Shown: piece after piece, positions 1-7,094 of the stretch
How the letters are laid out: each line of letters begins with the position of its first letter
Numbering within the stretch: position 1 is the first letter of the stretch
Assembly: GCA_016195025.1 (NCBI GenBank)
Contig: JACQAL010000041.1
Location: forward strand, 1 to 60,280
From: Bacteroidota bacterium
GTDB taxonomy: Bacteria > Bacteroidota > Bacteroidia > Palsa-948
Direction of reading: 5' to 3'
Length of the DNA: 60,280 bases
Program-made: the position numbers and the translations under genes
Notes under the pieces: model-generated
Told to the model about the DNA's origin: nothing
Seen by the model: the letters and a program-made list of their open reading frames with translations, nothing else
Database searches by the model: none

Positions 1-12
1 AATGATGATGTA

Positions 13-62
13 GTGTTAATGTTCGGTAATAACTCGCCACGAGTTATTCTGAACATTAATAC
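13..62. repeat. Long hairpin at left edge
   Basis: Positions 13-24 pair with 51-62 (one G-T pair), then a small internal loop, then 28-36 pair with 40-48 around a three-base loop. The stem has about 21 pairs. It lies 28 nt downstream of the nuclease gene stop, so it could end that transcript, although no T tract follows on the minus strand. It could also be the end of a small mobile element. Confidence 0.6.
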
Positions 63-89
63 TGTTGCTCTAAAACAAAAAATGTAACT

Positions 90-896
90 TTAAACTCTAA
101 ACCAAAAATCGCCTTGTTGCGCTAAGGCCTTGAATGCACCCCAGTTAATATTCTTCCTGGTTTGATTTTCATAAGCTAAAGCGTATCCTGCACACGTCAA
201 TTGATATTTCATTTCAAACTTTTCACCAGTTTTAATGTCACCCACTATTGCAAATTCTGGTATCATAAAATCAGGTGTGGTTTGCTCGCTAATACCAATC
301 TCTAGGGTATTTGGTTTGAGAGCCTCCTCAATTTTGACATCCGAAACATCTATATACCGAGATTGATTTAATATTGAATGTATCAACCTTGCTGCCAATT
401 CGGCTCTACCCGCACTATTCAGTATCTTTAACAGCCATTTTGTATCGCCCTCCTTAGAACGATAAGAAGTAAGTTCAAGCTTGAGCAGTTCTTCAATAGC
501 GGATTTTTCAGCATTAAAATATTCCTCGCTAAATTTTTTGCCGTCAGTATTTACCCCCTCATACTTTTTTTTATTAAAATCCACTGCGTAATCGTTGAGC
601 TTATAAAAAAATCCTTCTGCAAATGTTCCAGTACGCCTGCCCCAATTTGTTGTGTCTTTAGCTTTAACCGCATTTGACCCCTTTTTAAAGTATAAGTCTC
701 TTCTAGTCGGACAAATCCTATCGGCTATATTGCCAACTGATAAGGATTTAACCTTTTTCTCTTTCAATATATTGCTAAATTCTCCCGTTAAAAAGGAAAA
801 TTCGCCACTATATCCCCGATGAGTGATTCCATCAATAAAATCTGTTATTGATTCATCCGGGCGCGACAGATTCCACTTTGTGATTACTTCAAGCAA
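90..896 (-). CDS. PD-(D/E)XK nuclease, probable restriction endonuclease
   Basis: Predicted 268-residue nuclease of the PD-(D/E)XK superfamily with a RecB/Cas4-like layout. Near the N-terminus is CPTRRDLYFKKG, like the CP-R-Y motif of Cas4-type proteins. The catalytic core is PD at residues 208-209, then GDIKTG with DIK at 220-222, followed by QLTCAGYALAYE, the usual Q-Y helix. The C-terminal cysteine cluster of true Cas4 is absent and no CRISPR genes are near. The gene starts 4 nt after the methyltransferase stop, so the two are surely cotranscribed, and a restriction partner is the simplest reading. The start is TTG at 896; an in-frame TAA at 911-909 allows nothing upstream and no early ATG exists. 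Target sequence and exact family are not recognised. Confidence 0.7.
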   Translation of the reverse strand: MLEVITKWNLSRPDESITDFIDGITHRGYSGEFSFLTGEFSNILKEKKVKSLSVGNIADRICPTRRDLYFKKGSNAVKAKDTTNWGRRTGTFAEGFFYKLNDYAVDFNKKKYEGVNTDGKKFSEEYFNAEKSAIEELLKLELTSYRSKEGDTKWLLKILNSAGRAELAARLIHSILNQSRYIDVSDVKIEEALKPNTLEIGISEQTTPDFMIPEFAIVGDIKTGEKFEMKYQLTCAGYALAYENQTRKNINWGAFKALAQQGDFWFRV

Positions 897-900
897 GTAA

Positions 901-2304
901 TTATTTTTTTAATATTATAATATACTCGTTCTTTATAAGACCTCCTGTCCCATGCCTATTACTCATCATGCTTCTTTGTCTAATCCTATCTTTTAAAGTA
1001 ACCACTTCATTAAATCCTAAACTTTCAGCTAAATCAGTAAGCAGGCGATAAGTTTTTGTTTGTTTACCAAGAACAATATTGTCTCCCATAATAAATATTG
1101 CATAGCCGCCTTTTTTCAAAACTCTGAATAATTCAATCAGAACTAGTTTCATATTTTCAAAATACTTGCTAACCATCACTCCTCTTCTTGCAGATTTACC
1201 ATGAGCATACTTAACCAATGCATCTATTGACCTGATTTTAAAATGATCTATTGCAATGCTTTCTCCAAACATTTCCGAACCAACGGTAGCTTTTTCAAAT
1301 ACTGACAACTCGTTGTTAGAATAACCAAGCCACAATAATTCCAATTTGGTTGACCGAATATATTTTTGTGCGGTGAGATAAGGCGGTGAAGTAAGCACTA
1401 AACCTATACTTCCATTTGGCATTTTCTTAGCTCTGTCACTCTTGATATGGACAGACCCATTAGTAGAATATCTTATTGCTCTCGCATCATCCCAAATAAT
1501 TTTTGCTTTAAGGTCATCGTGTTTAATTTCATCGATGAAATTAAGAATAGTCAACTTACTATTTTCCGATACTATTCTTTCAAAAAGTTGCCATACATCC
1601 GGCTTCTCAATATAACGCAAATATTTTTTTAATTTTTTATACTGACTTACATTGCGTTTATATTTATAAAGCTTTAAAAATACAGGAGGCGGAATATTAG
1701 GGTCTGCCTTAGATACCTTTCTAATTACTTTTGAAAAACATAACAAGAAAAAATCCTTATAATCTTGAGAAATATCTACTTTATTAAGTACATGTTTTAG
1801 TTTTGATAATTGATAAATTGCACTTCTTGAAAACCATAATCTGCTATTAATAAAATTATGTGTTATAAAACTTCCAGGTTTAGTATTGTGGTAAATCCTA
1901 TCAATCAATAAAAGTGATTCGTTTAATTTTCTATTATCCAGTGGCGTGGTTTTTACTTTTGATATTAACCTTGCTAGTGGATTTATTTCAACACCAACAG
2001 CTGACCTTCTAACGAAAGGATTTATTATTGATTCTAATAATATTGTTCCGCTTCCTGCAAAAGGGTCAAGAACATTTCCTTTGTGGGATTCAAAATCTTT
2101 TAATGATAAAAGATAAAATGCAATATGAGGAGAAACTCTTCCGGGATAAGCATGTATATAGTGTATAGATTTATCTCTATACGCATATCCATTTAACGAT
2201 TGCCTTGTGTTTTTTCTAAAATCAAAATAAACAGGATTTTTTCCCTGTCTTATATATTGCTTCGATAAATTTTTTAACTGGTATTCTCTAACTATATCAG
2301 ACAT
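901..2304 (-). CDS. Site-specific DNA methyltransferase (N4-cytosine/N6-adenine type)
   Basis: Predicted 467-residue S-adenosylmethionine-dependent DNA amino-methyltransferase. The SAM-binding motif DPFAGSGT lies at residues 80-87, followed by GVEINPLA. The catalytic motif TSPPY is at 305-309. The SPPY form is common in N4-cytosine enzymes, but adenine methylation cannot be excluded. Motif I precedes motif IV, separated by about 215 residues that may form the target-recognition region. It is the first gene of a two-gene minus-strand operon with the PD-(D/E)XK nuclease, the expected order for a restriction-modification pair. Its role would be to protect host DNA from the partner nuclease. It sits in the AT-rich island with two recombinases, so horizontal acquisition is likely. 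Confidence 0.85.
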   Translation of the reverse strand: MSDIVREYQLKNLSKQYIRQGKNPVYFDFRKNTRQSLNGYAYRDKSIHYIHAYPGRVSPHIAFYLLSLKDFESHKGNVLDPFAGSGTILLESIINPFVRRSAVGVEINPLARLISKVKTTPLDNRKLNESLLLIDRIYHNTKPGSFITHNFINSRLWFSRSAIYQLSKLKHVLNKVDISQDYKDFFLLCFSKVIRKVSKADPNIPPPVFLKLYKYKRNVSQYKKLKKYLRYIEKPDVWQLFERIVSENSKLTILNFIDEIKHDDLKAKIIWDDARAIRYSTNGSVHIKSDRAKKMPNGSIGLVLTSPPYLTAQKYIRSTKLELLWLGYSNNELSVFEKATVGSEMFGESIAIDHFKIRSIDALVKYAHGKSARRGVMVSKYFENMKLVLIELFRVLKKGGYAIFIMGDNIVLGKQTKTYRLLTDLAESLGFNEVVTLKDRIRQRSMMSNRHGTGGLIKNEYIIILKK

Positions 2305-2348
2305 GATACAAACAATTAATATATTTCAGAAAATACACTTGATAAAAA

Positions 2349-2387
2349 GGGCAAATACATCCACCATAATCAGATGATATTTTGCCC
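2349..2387. repeat. Inverted repeat between recombinase and methyltransferase
   Basis: GGGCAAATA at 2349-2357 is complementary to TATTTTGCCC at 2378-2387 with one bulged base and a 20-nt loop. It lies in the 240-nt gap between the recombinase stop and the methyltransferase start. It may be a regulatory site for the restriction-modification operon or a recombinase site. Nothing else recognisable was seen in this gap. Confidence 0.4.
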
Positions 2388-2544
2388 GTCCGAGAGCGAA
2401 GTTAAGAGAAAAATGAAAACAGAAGATTTATACATATTCCCCCTAATATTTCTTTAAGTAGCATTAAAAATTCAACTCGTTTCATAATCCCGTAAACATT
2501 TTCACAGATTAAACACTTTCATCTTGACATTAAGCCCCCAAAAC

Positions 2545-3471
2545 CTACGTAATTTTAAAAGAAGAAAATGTTTGATAATAGTTAGGGAGCTGCTTCTCCA
2601 TTTCTATATCATCATTATATGTCTGAAGCATCTCAAGAGATTTATGGCGGGTAAAATTTGCAACTGTAAGTAAATTTCCATTATATGCTTTTATTAATTC
2701 AGTAGTGAAGAAATGACGGAAGCCGTGTGTAGATTTGCGTATGGCAAGTTCTTTCAACATGTTTCCGACAACGAAGCGAATACCGCGTGTACTGATTCCT
2801 TTGTTGAAATTGCTGAAGCTGTAGCTTAATATCAGCACACCGTCTTTTAATTTGTGCAATTGTAAATACTCTTTTGTTGCATGGACTGTGAATGGATGAA
2901 GGTGAATTTTATCTTTATCTTCTTGTCCCTTCCCAAGTATATATGCAATGGAATGTATTAAATCAATATCACCAATTTCAAGACGAGAAATTTCTATTTC
3001 CCGAAGACCTTGAATTGCAAGCAAGCAAAATAGAACTTTAAGACGGGAATTTTCTTTGTTAATAGGAAGAGATAACAGGTGTTTATGAATCACCATAGCT
3101 TCATCAGGGGAAATCCCAAATTTTTTATGCCTTTTCCCCTGCTTGAATCCTTTAATATTGGCTGTTATGTCTGTTGGTATTAATCCTCTCTTAAATAACT
3201 CACGCAAAAATATTCTTGCAACAGCAAGATATTTATTCTTTGTGGATAGTTTAATGTCTATCCTTTTTTCCAAATGACGTTTAAAATGCAAGAACGTATC
3301 AGGAGTTATTTCTTTACCACCCAAATATTCTAAAAACATTCCGATACGGGATTTATAATCCTTTCGGGTGTTTTCATCAGCATCAATAAGATCAAGTATT
3401 TCCTCTGCCTTTTTTTTCAATTCACCTGCTGGCAGAGAAACTGGAACTATGGTTGAATTATTAATTATCAT
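2545..3471 (-). CDS. Tyrosine recombinase/integrase (XerC/D-like)
   Basis: 308-residue tyrosine recombinase. The N-terminal part (about 15-100) is a SAM-like core-binding domain. The C-terminal catalytic domain carries the expected residues: Arg157 in QGLREIE, His249-x-x-Arg252 in HGFRHF, His276 in TRHKS and the nucleophile Tyr285 in LQTYND. The length matches XerC/XerD-type enzymes, without the arm-binding domain seen in the other recombinase of this island. It probably drives excision or integration of the island or of a smaller nested element. Its upstream region contains several TTGTCCAA motifs that may be binding sites. AT-rich composition and neighbours support a mobile origin. Confidence 0.9.
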   Translation of the reverse strand: MIINNSTIVPVSLPAGELKKKAEEILDLIDADENTRKDYKSRIGMFLEYLGGKEITPDTFLHFKRHLEKRIDIKLSTKNKYLAVARIFLRELFKRGLIPTDITANIKGFKQGKRHKKFGISPDEAMVIHKHLLSLPINKENSRLKVLFCLLAIQGLREIEISRLEIGDIDLIHSIAYILGKGQEDKDKIHLHPFTVHATKEYLQLHKLKDGVLILSYSFSNFNKGISTRGIRFVVGNMLKELAIRKSTHGFRHFFTTELIKAYNGNLLTVANFTRHKSLEMLQTYNDDIEMEKQLPNYYQTFSSFKIT

Positions 3472-3503
3472 TAACCTTCTATTGTCGTCTTTTTCAAGGA
3501 CGA

Positions 3504-3686
3504 TTGTCCAAATGCTTTTTTTGTATCGTTTATTCGGATCTATTGGACATTCGTTTTTGTCCTTTGTCCAATTGTTTTAATTGCGGCTAGTTATTTTTTA
3601 GTTTCAATACAATGAACAAGTATCAAAATTTGCTCGTCCCAGCGTCCCAGACGTACCATTTACTCTGATTTTTAAGTTTTGTCCAA
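3504..3686. promoter_or_regulatory. Repeated TTGTCCAA motif upstream of recombinase
   Basis: TTGTCCAA occurs at 3504-3511, 3564-3571 and 3679-3686, with an inverted TTGGACA at 3543-3549 and a partial TTGTCC at 3557-3562. The cluster fills the gap between the recombinase start (3471) and the HTH gene stop (3690). Such spacing fits operator or recombinase arm sites. Confidence 0.45.
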
Positions 3687-3689
3687 TCC

Positions 3690-4022
3690 TTACATAAATT
3701 GTCCCGCTTTCTTTGCAGGATAGCCAAATATGAAATAAAATAAAAAAATCAGAATTAAAATATTTACTGCAACTATGAGCCATTGTCCCGGGGAGTTTTT
3801 AGCAACATTATTTGCAGGATTAGCAAGTGATTTTTTATCATCTGAATAATTTTCTTCTTCAATAGTTTCCCGGCTGTCTTCCATTTCTTTTGCAAGAGAT
3901 ATTTTTCTTGCGACTGAAGATTTTGGAATGCCTGTTTTTTGGCTGATCTCCCGTAAAGAAAATCCATCCTCATGCAGTTTTACTATTTCCTCTTGTTCAT
4001 TCATGCCGCTTTTCTTTTGCAA
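3690..4022 (-). CDS. HTH protein with C-terminal membrane anchor
   Basis: 110-residue protein of unknown function. Residues about 8-42 form a resolvase/Hin-like helix-turn-helix (DGFSLREISQKTGIPKSSVA), then a charged linker, then one hydrophobic segment near residues 79-98 (WLIVAVNILILIFLFYFIFG). A DNA-binding head on a membrane anchor is unusual. It may be a membrane-tethered regulator or a small replication or transfer accessory protein. Its start overlaps the end of the metallopeptidase-like gene by 22 nt, so translation is probably coupled. It is the last gene of the minus-strand run 5270-3690. Whether the HTH really contacts DNA is inference. Confidence 0.65.
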   Translation of the reverse strand: MQKKSGMNEQEEIVKLHEDGFSLREISQKTGIPKSSVARKISLAKEMEDSRETIEEENYSDDKKSLANPANNVAKNSPGQWLIVAVNILILIFLFYFIFGYPAKKAGQFM

Positions 4023-4573
4023 AATGGAAAGTGATTTTCATCAGAAAGATAATTGCCGCACGTGGCTTTTACCTCATCACTAGAAAGTTCTTTCCGCGAT
4101 AATAATTTTAAAGCAACTTTAGCAGCAGCAGCGCAAATGTTTTTGTTGGTGCTGCCATCCGGTCGGGTAAACAACTCTTCTGCTTTCGTCAAAAAAAGTT
4201 TTCTGTATAACCGCTGTTGTTTGGGGCTTTCAGAAAGGATACTGATTAATTGAGTTGCCAAATCGAAGTCATATTGAGATCCTCTGCTATTCTCTGTACC
4301 GGTAAACTTTTTTTCCGCACAAAAGCCGGCATACAAAACGGTGAGAAAATTTTCCAATCTATTTTTTTGGAATGGAGTTGTAAGACATCTCTCCGGAGTT
4401 TTAATAAACCAAATTGAATTTGCAAACTGTTCAGAAATCCGAACTTCGCCATTAGAAAAATATTTTTTCTCTATATTAACAGAATCAAATGGGACATTTA
4501 ACAAAAGAGAAGAAACAGCATGCCCGCTTTCATGAAACGCTGTGCTTACCGTACTCTTGTTTTCGCAAAACAT
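4001..4573 (-). CDS. M41/FtsH-like zinc metallopeptidase-fold protein
   Basis: 190-residue protein with a clear HExxH-type zinc site near the N-terminus: TAFHESGHAVSSLL (about residues 10-23), closely resembling the AxHEAGHA motif of FtsH/M41 peptidases. It has no AAA+ ATPase domain, so it is a stand-alone peptidase-like domain. The third zinc ligand cannot be assigned with certainty; an acidic residue in the ENSRGSQYDFDLA region (about 95-107) is a candidate, by analogy with the FtsH D-x-x-x-A segment. Such stand-alone domains occur on mobile elements and may cleave a regulator. The gene overlaps the HTH-membrane gene by 22 nt and follows a small hypothetical gene by 62 nt. The natural substrate is unknown. 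Confidence 0.65.
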   Translation of the reverse strand: MFCENKSTVSTAFHESGHAVSSLLLNVPFDSVNIEKKYFSNGEVRISEQFANSIWFIKTPERCLTTPFQKNRLENFLTVLYAGFCAEKKFTGTENSRGSQYDFDLATQLISILSESPKQQRLYRKLFLTKAEELFTRPDGSTNKNICAAAAKVALKLLSRKELSSDEVKATCGNYLSDENHFPFCKRKAA

Positions 4574-4635
4574 TGAATGGCTTTTCTTTTAGAATTGAAT
4601 GGATCGAAATAAAGGAACATTAAAAACTTGTTTTC

Positions 4636-5064
4636 TTACTCAAAGTCATTTTCGCGAACTTTTCGTTTCAATGACGTATATTCTCCAATGGGGTTTTTGA
4701 AAATTTGGTACAACGACATTTTACTTGTATTGTTAAATGTTTTTTTTACTTCATCAGCAGGACAAAAATAATGTAGTTTGTCTGTAAAAATGCATTCACG
4801 TCCGGCATTTCTTTCCCATTTATGATGATTGCCTGAAGAGCGAACGAAGCACTCTCCAATGAATGAGCTGAGTAAATTTATTGTCCCGTCAGATAATTGC
4901 CCATTTCTACTCGGACATTTTTGGAGAAAGGAGATGTAACTATCGGCAGTAAGAATTCCAGCACTATCAAAATCTACCGGACGCTCATAGAAATATTCTA
5001 ATAGCTCTTTTCCTCGGGATGCCCAAGGTTCTTTTAATTTTTCTATCTGTAATAGTTTTTTCAT
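4636..5064 (-). CDS. Hypothetical protein of the accessory island
   Basis: 142-residue protein, family not recognised. It is soluble, with no signal peptide or membrane segment. A central stretch, NLLSSFIGECFVRSSGNHHKW (about 83-103), has the look of small immunity- or DUF3806-like proteins, where a helix G-x-Y/F-x-GE is followed by a Trp, but this is a weak resemblance. It sits between a 58-residue small protein gene (29 nt upstream) and the metallopeptidase-like gene (62 nt downstream) on the same strand, so it is probably one operon. No Shine-Dalgarno site precedes the ATG, which is normal for this phylum. Confidence 0.6.
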   Translation of the reverse strand: MKKLLQIEKLKEPWASRGKELLEYFYERPVDFDSAGILTADSYISFLQKCPSRNGQLSDGTINLLSSFIGECFVRSSGNHHKWERNAGRECIFTDKLHYFCPADEVKKTFNNTSKMSLYQIFKNPIGEYTSLKRKVRENDFE

Positions 5065-5093
5065 GGTAAATAATTTTTAATTGTTATTGTTGT

Positions 5094-5270
5094 TTATTCG
5101 CTTTGTCCAGATTCAGAAATTGGATTATCTCTTTCGCCCCGTTCGGCAATTTGTTTGACTACTTCCTTGATGAAAGAAATATCTTCCACCAATTCCAGTA
5201 ATGTTGTTTGAGGAATTAAGTAATACTTCTGATTAATTTTTACTTTAACTGCGGTGAATTTTTTTTTCAT
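5094..5270 (-). CDS. Small 58-residue hypothetical protein
   Basis: A short minus-strand gene encoding 58 residues (begins MKKKFTAVKVKINQKYYLIP, ends ISESGQSE). It is lysine-rich at the start and acidic-helical in the middle. The ATG is at 5270-5268 and TAA at 5096-5094, 29 nt before the next gene on the same strand. It appears to be the first gene of the run 5270-3690. No known family was recognised. The 271 nt upstream, to the large recombinase stop, shows only a poor promoter candidate (ACATTTG on the minus strand near 5320). Confidence 0.5.
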   Translation of the reverse strand: MKKKFTAVKVKINQKYYLIPQTTLLELVEDISFIKEVVKQIAERGERDNPISESGQSE

Positions 5271-5541
5271 GGTTAAGCGTTTTTGGGATTAGTATTTTTC
5301 TTCAGCAACAAATGTCATGAACGGATTCCATTGGAAAATTCAAAAAGCCTAATTTGTTTGCTATTTATTTATCACACTTTTTTTGCATGCGATTTTGCCA
5401 TGTACGGAGAGCAAAGAGATAAAATAAAGAAATATCTTAATAAATTAGAAACATATGATAGACATATCTGGATAGGGTGAAGATTTGTATATCCAGCATT
5501 TTACTTACAAAACGCTCAGCTAATATTTGGTGGGCTATATT

Positions 5542-6738
5542 TTATTCCCAGTCTATTTTTAGTAGCCCATGTTCCACCATTTCTTTGTTAAGGTGAACGT
5601 ATCGCATTGTTGTTTTAATATCTGAATGCTGCATAAGTGCCATTAATTTAAATGGTGCAATTTTCCCTGCAAGTATCGTCCCGAATGTATGACGGGCATA
5701 CTCAAAAGTTAAGTTCATTTTTAATCCGCACGACAACGCTATACCCTTCAAGTTTTCATTAATATAACTTTCTGATAATTTTGGAAAAACTAACTCTTTA
5801 TTCACATCATAATATTTTATTAAAATTATTTCTGGTCTTGAATACTTTGTCTCTTTTTCTGGAAATAACTTACTGAGTGGAAGTAAGGCGTGTTTCTTGG
5901 GTTTGTAAGTAATAAAATCCAAAATGAAATTTTCACCGTCCTTTCTTACATCTTTTGGCGATAGACGAGTTGCATCAGAAATACGAAGTCCGGTATAACA
6001 AGCAAATAAAAACATATCTCGCACAATAGATATTTTACTCTCAACCATACTTAAATCCAAAGCTTCGACACTGCGAATATCTTCAATAGTTAAAACCTCC
6101 ATCTTTCTAGCCGGTATCTTTATTTTGATCCCGTTGCATGGATTGGGTTTTAGATAAATCCCTTTTCGTATGGCAACATTAATATTTCGTCTGATGTTTC
6201 GCTTGCATTTGTCTATGGTCGCAGGAGCTTTAATATCTTTTCTCAAATAATTCATGAATCCATCCATAAATGAATAAGAAAGATCTGAAAACATAATCTC
6301 TTTGTCATTGTTATAACTTTTAAACTTTACCATCGTGTTTCTGTGACTTACTTTTGTTTTTTCAGAAATTGAAAAATCATTTTCCATTTCAGTTTTTACA
6401 AAACCGGAAAATGAAAGCATTACATCTTCATCGTTACGGTACAACTCATTCAATCGAGTAAGTGAAATTGTTTCGTTCCGTTTAAAAAAAAGAGTTGCAA
6501 TTCCGTCAAGTTTTTTCCACTCGTTTTTTATTTTTTGATTCAGGGTTACACTCTCCGGATGAATATCTTTAACGGAATTATGCTTTCCATCCCAGTGATT
6601 CGGTTGAACAAGAACTCCAGTAGAAAAATATTTTCTCTTTCTATGGAAGTAAGCAACGATTTCAACAGGAGCTTCCTTTCTATCGTTAAGTGTTTTTTTT
6701 CTGTTGTGAATAATTGAAAGTTGTATTTCTTTTTTCAT
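5542..6738 (-). CDS. Tyrosine recombinase with arm-binding domain (element integrase)
   Basis: 398-residue integrase of the Bacteroidota mobile-element type. The N-terminus (MKKEIQLSIIHNRKK) starts an arm-type DNA-binding domain, followed by a SAM-like core-binding domain and the catalytic domain. Catalytic residues seen are Arg in TGLRISDATRL, Arg-His in YARHTFGT, His in MQHSD and Tyr in TMRYVHL. The usual first His of HxxR is replaced by Glu (FEYAR). The ATG at 6738 is preferred to a GTG at 6780, because the extra segment is a palindromic operator-like sequence. The gene lies 180 nt from the 3' end of tRNA-Gln, a typical integration target, so it is probably the integrase of the island extending to the left. 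Confidence 0.9.
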   Translation of the reverse strand: MKKEIQLSIIHNRKKTLNDRKEAPVEIVAYFHRKRKYFSTGVLVQPNHWDGKHNSVKDIHPESVTLNQKIKNEWKKLDGIATLFFKRNETISLTRLNELYRNDEDVMLSFSGFVKTEMENDFSISEKTKVSHRNTMVKFKSYNNDKEIMFSDLSYSFMDGFMNYLRKDIKAPATIDKCKRNIRRNINVAIRKGIYLKPNPCNGIKIKIPARKMEVLTIEDIRSVEALDLSMVESKISIVRDMFLFACYTGLRISDATRLSPKDVRKDGENFILDFITYKPKKHALLPLSKLFPEKETKYSRPEIILIKYYDVNKELVFPKLSESYINENLKGIALSCGLKMNLTFEYARHTFGTILAGKIAPFKLMALMQHSDIKTTMRYVHLNKEMVEHGLLKIDWE

Positions 6739-6753
6739 AGGGTAAAGTATTTT

Positions 6754-6788
6754 GTGTTCCTTATGAATTACAAGGAACACATTAGGAA
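6754..6788. promoter_or_regulatory. Palindromic operator candidate at integrase promoter
   Basis: GTGTTCCTT (6754-6762) and AAGGAACAC (6772-6780) form a perfect 9-bp inverted repeat, and a further AGGAACA follows at 6782-6788. The cluster is 16 nt upstream of the chosen integrase start. It is well placed for autoregulation or for binding of an excision factor. Confidence 0.5.
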
Positions 6789-6842
6789 CAAAAATATAAG
6801 TAAAAAAGGTAAACTACCCTAGGAAGATACCAGCAACGTACT

Positions 6843-6880
6843 AACAAAATAGCTATGAGATTCTTTACTTCTCATAGCTA
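6843..6880 (-). terminator. Rho-independent terminator after tRNA-Gln
   Basis: TAGCTATGAGA (6850-6860) pairs perfectly with TCTCATAGCTA (6870-6880) around a 9-nt loop. Read on the minus strand the stem is followed by TTTTGTTAG. It lies 38 nt past the tRNA-Gln 3' end. Confidence 0.6.
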
Positions 6881-6918
6881 AATGTGGGATTTGGTTGGAT
6901 TTGTTTTACTACTTATGT

Positions 6919-6990
6919 TGGCCCGCCTGGGGTCGAACCAGGACTCTTCTGAACCAAAATCAGACGTGTTGCCAGTTACACCACGGGCCA
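6919..6990 (-). tRNA. tRNA-Gln(TTG)
   Basis: On the minus strand the 7-bp acceptor TGGCCCG/CGGGCCA closes a cloverleaf with anticodon stem TCTGA/TCAGA and loop TTTTGGT, giving anticodon TTG (glutamine). The T-arm contains GGTTCGACCCC. CCA is not an added tail here; the acceptor itself ends in CCA. It is the likely integration target of the island to its left. Confidence 0.93.
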
Positions 6991-6998
6991 AAGGGACG

Positions 6999-7006
6999 CA
7001 AAAATA
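6999..7006 (-). promoter_or_regulatory. -7 box of tRNA-Gln promoter
   Basis: CAAAAATA on the plus strand reads TATTTTTG on the minus strand, an exact match to the Bacteroidota TAnnTTTG box, 8 nt upstream of the tRNA 5' end. The -33 element is not clear. Confidence 0.5.
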
Positions 7007-7094
7007 AAAATAATACTCAAAGTTAAAGTTTGTTAAAGCAATTCTCAGGGAAAAATATTTTATACATTCGCCCGTTCAATTCTAAAATTTCCCT

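Noticed and set aside
90-896. Genuine CRISPR Cas4
   Set aside because: It lacks the C-terminal cysteine cluster and other cas genes, and is paired with a DNA methyltransferase.
5283-5480. Plus-strand frame of 65 codons between operon and integrase
   Set aside because: No homology signal or clear promoter, unusual composition; only the last 27 codons look protein-like and this is too little.
1-5500. Second attachment site as a copy of the tRNA-Gln 3' end
   Set aside because: No stretch resembling the tRNA 3' sequence was seen on either strand in this part of the window.
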